From an uncultured Collinsella sp. (GTDB taxonomy: Bacteria; Actinomycetota; Coriobacteriia; Coriobacteriales; Coriobacteriaceae), in contig URGY01000133.1 in NCBI GenBank assembly GCA_900547505.1, positions 1 through 5,177 on the forward strand: DNA of 5,177 nt. Direction: 5' to 3'. Below the pieces are notes generated by a model. The model saw only the letters and a program-made list of their open reading frames with translations, did no database searches and was not told where the DNA came from. Shown in pieces: positions 1-5,074 of the stretch. Every line of letters starts with the position of its first letter. Within the stretch, counting starts at the first letter, position 1. A program made the translations under genes and the position numbers.

Positions 1-48
1 CGAGATGCAGCGTAGTCTCGTGGGCTCGGAGATGTGTATAAGAGACAG
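1..48 (+). other. Untrimmed Illumina Nextera adapter with i7 index (artefact)
   Basis: Bases 1-6 (CGAGAT) match the 3' end of the Illumina P7 primer. Bases 7-14 (GCAGCGTA) sit where the 8-base i7 index lies; the reverse complement TACGCTGC is, as I recall, Nextera XT index N721. Bases 15-29 (GTCTCGTGGGCTCGG) are the read-2 overhang and bases 30-48 (AGATGTGTATAAGAGACAG) are the 19-base Tn5 mosaic end. The parts are contiguous and in the correct order. This is library-construction sequence left on a contig end, not a genomic Tn5 element, because the index and P7 tail would not exist in a natural transposon. Confidence 0.97.
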
Positions 49-163
49 CCTTATAGGTTGTTCGTTTTGCTGTTGGCAAGCATAGTAGACAGTAAAGCCT
101 AGTAACGCAATAGGAAATAGAAGATTATTACGAGTCGATTAATCATCTTGACCGGAACGGGTA

Positions 164-191
164 TTTTCAAAACCAATTTTTCGGCTAGAAT
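164..191 (+). promoter_or_regulatory. Candidate promoter of the Rrf2 gene, with small dyad
   Basis: A good -10 hexamer, TAGAAT, lies at 186-191. A weak -35, TTTTCA (164-169), precedes it by 16 bases. The segment 160-174 (GGTATTTTCAAAACC) is an imperfect dyad with perfect TTTT/AAAA arms and GGT/ACC ends, overlapping the -35. Rrf2 proteins often repress their own promoters, so this could be an operator, but that is inference. The rest of 49-227 is AT-rich and holds no gene I can support. A GAAAGG Shine-Dalgarno at 211-216 stands 11 bases before the start codon at 228. Confidence 0.4.
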
Positions 192-227
192 TTCTACGGA
201 CTAAATGACCGAAAGGCAGCACTATAC

Positions 228-656
228 ATGTTGGTTTCTACTAAGGGCAGATATGCCCTGCGCGTTATGGTCGACCTGGCCGAGCACCAGGCGGCCGGTC
301 GCATCCCGCTCAAAGAGATCGCGGCGCGCCAGGGGATTTCCGAGAAATATCTCGAGAACATCTTGGCTACGCTCGTGCGCGCCAACATGCTTTCGGGTAT
401 GCGTGGCAAGGGCGGCGGCTATGTGCTCACGCGCCCGCCCGAGCAGTACACGGTGGGCGAGATTTTGCGCCTGACCGAGGGCAGTCTGGCGCCGGTCGCC
501 TGCCTGGATGGCGACTGCAAAGGCTGCTCGCGTTCGGATGAGTGCCCCACGCTCGACGTGTGGAAGAACCTTGACAAGCTCATCAACGACTACCTCGACG
601 GTGTGACGCTCGATCAACTTGTCGCTCCCAACCATGGCTACGACTACGTCATCTAA
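228..656 (+). CDS. Rrf2/IscR-family transcriptional regulator with Cys cluster
   Basis: This 142-residue protein is a winged-helix DNA-binding regulator of the Rrf2 family, which includes IscR, NsrR and CymR and senses Fe-S status, nitric oxide, redox state or cysteine supply. The start MLVSTKGRYALRVMVDLA is the family signature. Helix-turn-helix residues lie at about 28-53 (PLKEIAARQGISEKYLENIL), and the wing GMRGKGGGYVLTR at 57-69. A cysteine cluster follows: C92, C97, C100 and C106, then a VWKNL segment. E. coli IscR binds [2Fe-2S] with C92, C98, C104 and H107; here the matching His position is not His, and there is one more Cys. Length is normal. The ATG at 228 has an upstream GAAAGG. The gene appears monocistronic, followed by a terminator, so its targets cannot be read from neighbours. 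A role in Fe-S or cysteine control is plausible but unproven; no suf or cysteine gene is in view. Confidence 0.95.
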   Translation: MLVSTKGRYALRVMVDLAEHQAAGRIPLKEIAARQGISEKYLENILATLVRANMLSGMRGKGGGYVLTRPPEQYTVGEILRLTEGSLAPVACLDGDCKGCSRSDECPTLDVWKNLDKLINDYLDGVTLDQLVAPNHGYDYVI

Positions 657-663
657 CCCACAC

Positions 664-694
664 CTGCCATTTGGGGACGGGGTAGAAATGGTAG
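664..694. repeat. REP-like imperfect palindrome
   Basis: CTGCCATTT (664-672) can pair with AAATGGTAG (686-694), a 9-bp stem with one G-T wobble. The 13-base loop is GGGGACGGGGTAG. It sits 7 bases after the Rrf2 stop codon, in an intergenic gap between convergent genes, a usual place for REP/BIME-type repeats. Only one copy occurs in this window. Similarity to dispersed GGGGAC-containing palindromes in related genomes is my impression, not a checked fact. There is no T-run, so it is not an intrinsic terminator. Confidence 0.4.
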
Positions 695-725
695 ATTCTC
701 TCGCCCTTTGAGACTTGACAAATAA

Positions 726-758
726 GAAGGCCGCCCATTTTTGCGATGGGCGGCCTTC
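726..758. terminator. Bidirectional intrinsic terminator between convergent genes
   Basis: GAAGGCCGCCCAT (726-738) is perfectly complementary to ATGGGCGGCCTTC (746-758), a 13-bp GC-rich stem with a 7-base loop (TTTTGCG). On the + strand GTTTTGGG follows (759-766), a short U-tract. On the - strand the stem is followed by TTATTTGTC (725 down to 717), also U-rich. It can therefore end both the Rrf2 transcript from the left and the membrane-protein transcript from the right. Confidence 0.9.
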
Positions 759-780
759 GTTTTGGGCTGTTGAGACGGGC

Positions 781-800
781 ACGGCCGGAATGGCCGTTTT
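781..800 (+). terminator. Small hairpin with T-run, possible backup terminator
   Basis: ACGGCC (781-786) pairs with GGCCGT (792-797) around a 5-base loop (GGAAT), and TTTT (797-800) follows on the + strand. The stem is short. Read on the - strand it begins just after the TAA stop of the membrane-protein gene and has no U-tract, so there it could only be a 3'-end stem upstream of the stronger terminator. Confidence 0.35.
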
Positions 801-1164
801 AGTCCTCGGCGATGCTGTCGAGGATGCTGCGCGTGATGGATACCAGGATACTGCCCATAAAGGCCGATCCAAAGCTGGCGATGGAGATGCCCGCGCCCAG
901 CAGATTGACCGACAGGTAGCTGGCCAGCTCGAGCATAAAGCTGTTGACTACGAGCTGAAAAACACCAAGCGTAATAATAGTGAGCGGCAGTGAGATGACA
1001 GTCAGGAACGGCTTGACGAGCGAATCGACGATGTTGAGGAACAGTCCCACGAAGGCGAAACAGACCCAGGCCTCGGCAAAACCGAAGGGCTGGATGCCGG
1101 GAACGAGGAACGTGGCGATCGCGATGGCGATCGAGGTAAAGAGCCAGTTAAGCATAAAGCGCAT
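799..1164 (-). CDS. Phage holin family (superfamily IV, YvlD-like) membrane protein
   Basis: This 121-residue protein matches the small four-helix family named for mycobacteriophage holins (Pfam Phage_holin_4_2), which includes chromosomal proteins such as YvlD. Four hydrophobic segments are visible at about residues 4-22, 29-47, 53-78 and 88-113. Family hallmarks are N44...K51-P52, then LPLTIITLGVFQLVVNSFML at 59-78. Length is typical. The start is supported by AGAAAGGA (complement of 1173-1180) placed 8 bases before the ATG. Despite the name there is no phage context here; the neighbours are ordinary chromosomal genes, so it is more likely a housekeeping or envelope-stress membrane protein of unknown role than a lysis protein. 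It is transcribed alone and ends at the shared terminator. I see no confident promoter for it. Confidence 0.9.
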   Translation of the reverse strand: MRFMLNWLFTSIAIAIATFLVPGIQPFGFAEAWVCFAFVGLFLNIVDSLVKPFLTVISLPLTIITLGVFQLVVNSFMLELASYLSVNLLGAGISIASFGSAFMGSILVSITRSILDSIAED

Positions 1165-1352
1165 GGCGTGAATCCTTTCTTGCGCCGGGGTTGCTGGCGT
1201 CGCGTGAAGCGGCTTGCGGCGGCGACCTGGATGGTTGCGCGGGCGCGCCGCGGTGTTTGGGCGCCCATTGTCTCAAAGATTCGTGGAGCTTACGTGCGCA
1301 TACGGTTTCTAAACGGCGTTCGTCCTGAAAAACGCGCCGCTGGCAGAGAGTC

Positions 1353-1383
1353 TTGTCGCTTTAGTTTGGTGGTGTGCTACACT
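1353..1383 (+). promoter_or_regulatory. Promoter with extended -10 for the TrpR-like gene
   Basis: TGCTACACT (1375-1383) is an extended -10 element (TGn followed by TACACT). TTGTCG at 1353-1358 is a possible -35, though the 19-base spacer is long; the extended -10 may make up for that. Transcription would start near 1389-1391, giving a leader of about 100 nt. Confidence 0.5.
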
Positions 1384-1434
1384 GCTACGGGCAAAAGCCA
1401 CAGGCGTTGCCCTATTGCATAGAACGGGCGAACG

Positions 1435-1485
1435 ATGCCCGATGTCAGTATCAACTTCGATGCCTTTTGGCGGGTTTGGCGGTGA
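1435..1485 (+). CDS. Possible leader peptide with two Trp codons
   Basis: A 16-codon frame reads MPDVSINFDAFWRVWR and stops at TGA 1483-1485, three bases before the ATG of the TrpR-like gene. Trp codons are at positions 12 and 15. It lies inside the predicted leader RNA and is in the same frame as the downstream gene, separated from it by the TGA and one codon. Against it: there is no good Shine-Dalgarno before 1435, its start lies in a short hairpin (1425-1441), and the two Trp codons come from a tandem TTTGGCGG repeat (1466-1473, 1475-1482), which could be chance. No terminator or antiterminator pair like a classical trp attenuator is visible. If real, a ribosome halted at the Trp codons would cover the downstream ribosome binding site. 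Confidence 0.25.
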   Translation: MPDVSINFDAFWRVWR

Positions 1486-1487
1486 TC
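1478..1487 (+). promoter_or_regulatory. Extended Shine-Dalgarno of the TrpR-like gene
   Basis: GGCGGTGATC matches the ideal anti-16S sequence GGAGGTGATC at 9 of 10 bases and supports the ATG at 1489, six bases after the GGCGG core. The same bases hold the last Trp and Arg codons and the TGA of the possible leader peptide, so the two reading events would compete or be coupled. Confidence 0.7.
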
Positions 1488-1488
1488 G

Positions 1489-1788
1489 ATGAATATCGAG
1501 AACATGTTTGACAAGCCTGATGTCAAGCAGCTGGTCCACGCATTTAGTCTTTTGGATGACGAGAAGGATATCCAAGCGTTTTTGACCGATATCTGTACGC
1601 CGCGCGAGATTTGCGACCTTTCTCAGCGTTTGCAGGTTGCGCGCTATTTGGACGAGGGCGAGCCTTATGTTGAGGTTCAGGCCCGTACCGGCGCTTCGTC
1701 CACCACGGTGAGCCGCGTTTCAAAGGCGCTGAACGGCGAGTACGGTGGCTATCGCAAGATCCTCATTAAGTTGGAGGATGGCGAGTAG
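1489..1788 (+). CDS. YerC/YecD family TrpR-like DNA-binding protein
   Basis: This 99-residue protein belongs to the Trp repressor superfamily in the YerC/YecD subgroup, found widely in Firmicutes and Actinobacteria and of largely unknown function. The pattern is clear: an N-terminal helical part with LLDDEKDIQAFLTDICTPRE (21-40), then ICDLSQRLQVARYLDEG (41-57), then a helix-turn-helix at about 60-82 (YVEVQARTGASSTTVSRVSK), ending with LNGEYGGYRKIL (81-92). TrpR itself binds L-Trp as corepressor; whether this subgroup binds Trp is not known to me. Length is full and the start has a strong ribosome binding site. It has its own promoter and terminator, so it appears to be a single-gene unit. No tryptophan biosynthesis gene is in the window to suggest a target. 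Confidence 0.95.
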   Translation: MNIENMFDKPDVKQLVHAFSLLDDEKDIQAFLTDICTPREICDLSQRLQVARYLDEGEPYVEVQARTGASSTTVSRVSKALNGEYGGYRKILIKLEDGE

Positions 1789-1811
1789 GCCAGCGACAAC
1801 ATTGAATTACG

Positions 1812-1839
1812 AAGAACCGTCCCTCCGGGGGCGGTTTTT
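1812..1839 (+). terminator. Intrinsic terminator of the TrpR-like gene
   Basis: AACCGTCCC (1815-1823) pairs with GGGGCGGTT (1828-1836) through one T-G pair, closed by a TCCG loop (1824-1827) that fits the stable UNCG tetraloop class. The stem can extend by A-T and G-T pairs into 1812-1814/1837-1839. The T-run TTTTT at 1835-1839 follows or overlaps the stem. It starts 23 bases after the stop codon. Confidence 0.9.
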
Positions 1840-1903
1840 ATATGCCTGCAATCGGCTGGTGCGTTGGGTTCAGGTTGCTTTGTACCAAAAGATGGAACTG
1901 CGG

Positions 1904-1933
1904 TGGCAATGTGTCCGCTTGGGCGGGTAGGAT
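1904..1933 (+). promoter_or_regulatory. Weak candidate promoter for the AddB-like gene
   Basis: TAGGAT (1928-1933) could be a -10 with TGGCAA (1904-1909) as a poor -35 at an 18-base spacing. Since a strong terminator lies upstream at 1812-1839, a promoter must exist between it and 1973, and this is the best match I see. A short dyad, TTTG-TAC-CAAA, lies at 1879-1889 upstream. Confidence 0.3.
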
Positions 1934-1972
1934 GGATGCATTGATTATTGCGAACGGTTTGAGCGGAGGACC

Positions 1973-4900
1973 ATGCCTGTTCGAATCTATACCACCAATG
2001 CCGGCACGGATTTGAGCGATGCCGAGTCGGCGCTGCTTGCCGACCTTATTGCCCGTCACGGGCGTGCCGTGTTGCTGGCACCAACGTTTGCCGAGCTCGA
2101 TCTGTGCCGTCATGATGCGGCGGAAGCCGGCATTTCGCTGGGTATCGACTACAAGACACCCGCATCGTGGCTTCGCTCGCTTTGGGAGCTTTTGGGCGAC
2201 GGGCGCGGTTTCGTCGACAACCTGCAACGTCAGATGCTGTTTTCGGATATGATTGCCCGCCGCGACGATGCCGACCTGCAGCCGCTTTCGCGTAGCCAGG
2301 GCACGGTGCGCATGCTCGCGCGCATGGCCCGCGATGTGCTGCCGGGTGTGGCGGGGACGACGGCCGAGCGATGCGGTGGCAACAATTGCCAGCCTGAGCC
2401 AAAAAGCGATGCCGAGGCTCGTGTGTTTGAGCTTTTGCGTGCCTACGCGGGCGGTTTGGACCGTCGAGATATGGTCGAGCCCTGCGAGGCAGCCGACATT
2501 ATGGCCGGTGCCCTGGCCGATAGCCTGCCGGCGTGCGCCCGCGCCGTATGCGTGCGCGGTACCACGTCGTTTACGCACGGTCTACTCGAGCTGCTGTCTG
2601 CCGTGGCGAACAATGGGGGAGAGGTCGTCGTGCTGCTTGCCCGCGAGCAGGCGGCGATGCGCGAGGAGCTTGCCACGGCATTTGATGCCCGCGGTGTGCT
2701 GTTTGAGATCGCGCCGCTGGGGGAGGACGCCGTCGCGTCTGATGTCGCTTGCGGGGCCGCCGCTCAGCCTGCCTTTATTGAGGTCGCCGGCCCCCATGCC
2801 TGTGCTCATGTCTATGCGGACGCCATCGATAAGTTGGTGAAAGCGCACAAGGAGTCCAAGGCCGATAAAGCTACTGCAACGCCCGCCGACCCCGTGCGCG
2901 TGCTCGTCGTTTCTGCCCGGGCACCCCAGCTGTTCGGCGAGCTCGCCGCCCGTTTGGCGGCGCGTCACATTGCGGCCGAGACGACTGAGTTCACGGCGTT
3001 TTCCCAGTCCATCGCGGGCAGGCAGTTTACGGCGCTCGCCAACCTGATCGAGCGTATGAAAGCCGCCGACGAGGGCACCGCTTCCAAGACTGAGTGGTGG
3101 CCCGCGCCGGAGCTTACCGACTGGATCTACAGTCCGCTTTCGGGCGCTGATGCCGTCAATGCCCGTACCTTCGATAAGAATATGCGTCTCTCGCGCAGCA
3201 AGACTACCGCGGGCGTCAAGAGCCTGCTGCAGAGCGTTCAGGGCCAGGTGAGGGGCGCGCGCAAGGCGACGAGCGACGATAACTGGTTTAAGAACGTACC
3301 GTGTGTGGTCTCGGACGTGTTCCAGGCGCTGTGGCGTGACAAGCCCGTGACGGCGCTTAAGGCCATGCTTGCCGTTGCCGAGGCGTTGCCCGATCGCGCT
3401 CTAGGCGGCCTTGACGGCCAGGCCCGTCGCCAGGCAGAGACGGCTTTGCTGCGCCATGCCATCGACATCCTTATGAACGATGCTCGCGCGCTCGACGTGT
3501 CGCAGGCCGCGACCGTGCCGGTTCTCGACGGCGTTCGAACCAAGGTGGACAAGCGCAGTACCGCCTACGATTACGAGACCTATGAGGTCGATCGCACACC
3601 ACGAGCACAAGTGCGCTTCGCGTCGCTTGCCGATGCGTCGGTTCTTCGCCCTGGCAGCTACGATGCCGTGCTGTTTGCCGATGTCGACCTGGACAGCTAT
3701 CCGCTTTCGCACGAAGAGGGCCCGCTTGCCACGTTGACGGCCGAGCTGCGCTGCGACGGCGTGTCTTTGGAGCCCGCCGCCCTGCTGCGCGTGCGCTTTG
3801 GCCGTGCAATGCAGGCGACGAGCGGTCCGGTCGCGCTCGCCCGCGTGACACACGATCGCCAGGCGCGCGAGTGCTACCCGGCAGCCGTATGGACCGAGCT
3901 GCGGGCACATGCCGAGGCCGCTGGCGCTGCCAAGCCCACGTGCGTGGGCGAGGGCGATATCATCGCCGACTTTGATCCCGCGGCAGGTGAAGGCCTCAAG
4001 CGCGAGCGCGTGACCTGTGAAGCCCCTCAGCATCTGAGTGCCGAGGCCGTGCCGTATTTGGTCCTGCGCCGTCGCGATGGCGAGGGTGAGGACGCGCCGC
4101 TCGTGCCGCGTCTGACGTCCGCCTCGCAGATCGAGGCCTATTCGACCTGCCCGCTATGCTGGTTCGTCTCGTACCGCGTGAAGCCCCAGTCGATCGACGC
4201 GGGCTTTGGCAACATGGAAAAGGGCAACTTTGTCCACGACGTGCTGGAGCATCTGCATGCCCGTCTGCCCCAAGAGGGCATGGAGCGCGTGACGCCCGAG
4301 AATCTGCCGCGCGCACAGGAGCTGCTGCACGAGGTCTTTGACGAGACGTTGGCCGAGCACGCCGGCAAGCGCGGCACGGAGGGCCCGCTGGTGCCGCTCT
4401 CTGCGGTGGAGGAACGCCAGGTGGCCGAGATCTTGCCGCAGCTGGAGGGTGTGCTTGCCTACGAGTCCGAGGCACTTGCCCCCTTTGCCCCGCGCTACCT
4501 GGAGTTCGCCTTCAACGAGCTCAAGGTCGAGTATGCCGGTTGGCCGCTTGGCGGGCGCATCGACCGCGTGGACGTGGACGCCGAGAATCGTGCCGTGGTG
4601 ATCGACTACAAGCATCGCACGGGCGTTGAGGAGTTTAAGCTCGCCGACCCCACGCTGCGCGACGAGGAATCGGGCACGGCGCCCATCGACGATCCGCGCT
4701 GGTTGCCACCACATACCCAAACGCTCATCTACGCCCAGGCCATGCGCCGGGCGCTGGATTTGGACACCCGCGCGGCGCTCTACTTTTCGACCAAGGGCGG
4801 CAAGCCGGCGTTGCGCGGTGCCGCGAGCGCCGAGCTGCTCGAGGAAGAGCGCGGCGACGGTCGCATCCCGGGCCTTAAGAAAGGTTTCCCCGGCGAGGGT

Positions 4901-5071
4901 GGCAGCATGGACTTCGACGCCCTGCTCGATCGCGTTGAGGCCGGCATCGCCGAGCGCCTGCGCGAGCTCGAGGCAGGCAACGTTGCCGCCGTCGACCCGA
5001 CGTCGGCTCAGGCCGCGCATGCGCGCTGCTCGTATAACCACGAAGGAACGTTTGTAAGGAGGGACGTGTAG
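1973..5071 (+). CDS. addB: AddB-like PD-(D/E)XK nuclease / inactive-helicase subunit
   Basis: This 1032-residue protein is the AddB-type partner of an AddAB helicase-nuclease, which resects double-strand breaks for RecA loading. The N-terminal half is a degenerate UvrD-like fold: residues 30-44 (GRAVLLAPTFAELDL) match the AddB segment after the ATP site, and 563-577 (YDAVLFADVDLDSYP) match the conserved strand before the last helicase motifs. There is no GxGKT Walker A. A Lys/Ala-rich linker lies at about 287-305. The C-terminal nuclease (about 717-1030) is complete: H755 in NFVHDVLE, D864 in GRIDRVD, D878-Y879-K880 in VIDYK, and Q916/Y920 in QTLIY; these match RecB H956, D1067, D1080 and K1082. 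AddB normally holds a 4Fe-4S cluster by one Cys before the nuclease and three after it. Here C726 and an extra C729 precede it (TCPLCWF), but only C1019 remains at the end, with H1016 and G1025 in the other two places. It is somewhat shorter than B. subtilis AddB (about 1166). GGAGGA ends 2 bases before the ATG, a tight spacing. Confidence 0.88.
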   Translation: MPVRIYTTNAGTDLSDAESALLADLIARHGRAVLLAPTFAELDLCRHDAAEAGISLGIDYKTPASWLRSLWELLGDGRGFVDNLQRQMLFSDMIARRDDADLQPLSRSQGTVRMLARMARDVLPGVAGTTAERCGGNNCQPEPKSDAEARVFELLRAYAGGLDRRDMVEPCEAADIMAGALADSLPACARAVCVRGTTSFTHGLLELLSAVANNGGEVVVLLAREQAAMREELATAFDARGVLFEIAPLGEDAVASDVACGAAAQPAFIEVAGPHACAHVYADAIDKLVKAHKESKADKATATPADPVRVLVVSARAPQLFGELAARLAARHIAAETTEFTAFSQSIAGRQFTALANLIERMKAADEGTASKTEWWPAPELTDWIYSPLSGADAVNARTFDKNMRLSRSKTTAGVKSLLQSVQGQVRGARKATSDDNWFKNVPCVVSDVFQALWRDKPVTALKAMLAVAEALPDRALGGLDGQARRQAETALLRHAIDILMNDARALDVSQAATVPVLDGVRTKVDKRSTAYDYETYEVDRTPRAQVRFASLADASVLRPGSYDAVLFADVDLDSYPLSHEEGPLATLTAELRCDGVSLEPAALLRVRFGRAMQATSGPVALARVTHDRQARECYPAAVWTELRAHAEAAGAAKPTCVGEGDIIADFDPAAGEGLKRERVTCEAPQHLSAEAVPYLVLRRRDGEGEDAPLVPRLTSASQIEAYSTCPLCWFVSYRVKPQSIDAGFGNMEKGNFVHDVLEHLHARLPQEGMERVTPENLPRAQELLHEVFDETLAEHAGKRGTEGPLVPLSAVEERQVAEILPQLEGVLAYESEALAPFAPRYLEFAFNELKVEYAGWPLGGRIDRVDVDAENRAVVIDYKHRTGVEEFKLADPTLRDEESGTAPIDDPRWLPPHTQTLIYAQAMRRALDLDTRAALYFSTKGGKPALRGAASAELLEEERGDGRIPGLKKGFPGEGGSMDFDALLDRVEAGIAERLRELEAGNVAAVDPTSAQAAHARCSYNHEGTFVRRDV
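5056..5062 (+). promoter_or_regulatory. Shine-Dalgarno of the AddA-like gene inside the AddB-like gene
   Basis: AAGGAGG lies within the codons for V1028-R1029-R1030 of the AddB-like protein, 12 bases before the ATG at 5075. The next gene's frame is closed by TAG at 5069-5071 (the upstream stop codon), so no earlier start is possible. The layout suggests translational coupling of the two subunits. Confidence 0.7.
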
Positions 5072-5074
5072 ACC

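Larger units (their letters stand above)
1165..1488. other. 324-base divergent intergenic region
   Basis: This gap separates the start of the membrane-protein gene (-) from that of the TrpR-like gene (+). Its left part (1165-1340) is GC-rich, with the Shine-Dalgarno of the membrane-protein gene at 1173-1180 and an inverted pair GGGCGC (1241-1246)/GCGCCC (1261-1266) of unclear meaning. Open frames here encode Arg-rich low-complexity peptides with no family resemblance, so I call no full-sized gene. The right part holds a promoter and a leader of about 100 nt with two short hairpins: GGGCAA (1389-1394)/TTGCCC (1407-1412) and CGGGC (1425-1429)/GCCCG (1437-1441). CGATGCC occurs directly repeated at 1433-1439 and 1458-1464. 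Confidence 0.7.

Noticed and set aside
30..48. A Tn5 19-base mosaic end, suggesting a transposon boundary
   Set aside because: It is directly preceded by the Nextera read-2 overhang, an index and the P7 tail, so it is library adapter sequence.
49..140. A hydrophobic open frame on the - strand with a Cys followed by QQQNEQP, like a lipoprotein start
   Set aside because: The frame opens after an in-frame TAA with no ATG, GTG or TTG before the hydrophobic part, and it runs into the adapter.
715..720. A perfect -35 hexamer TTGACA
   Set aside because: No -10 lies at the right distance; positions 738-743 fall in the terminator loop, and no + gene follows.
205..872. Long open frames overlapping the Rrf2 gene on both strands (205-474 + and 222-872 -)
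   Set aside because: They lie over a gene with clear family motifs, have no recognisable domains, and are expected in GC-rich DNA.
799..1164. Prophage remnant, from the holin-family name
   Set aside because: No other phage gene is present; this family has many chromosomal members unrelated to lysis.
1241..1266. GGGCGC/GCGCCC inverted repeat as an operator or hairpin
   Set aside because: Only six bases of pure G/C with a 14-base loop in a GC-rich stretch; likely chance.
1168..1422. An 84-codon + frame in the intergenic region
   Set aside because: Arg-rich without family resemblance, it begins beside the Shine-Dalgarno of the divergent gene and runs through the promoter of the next one.
1838..2578. 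A 246-codon - frame opposite the start of the AddB-like gene
   Set aside because: It is a shadow of the AddB-like coding frame, with basic, low-information composition and no domain.
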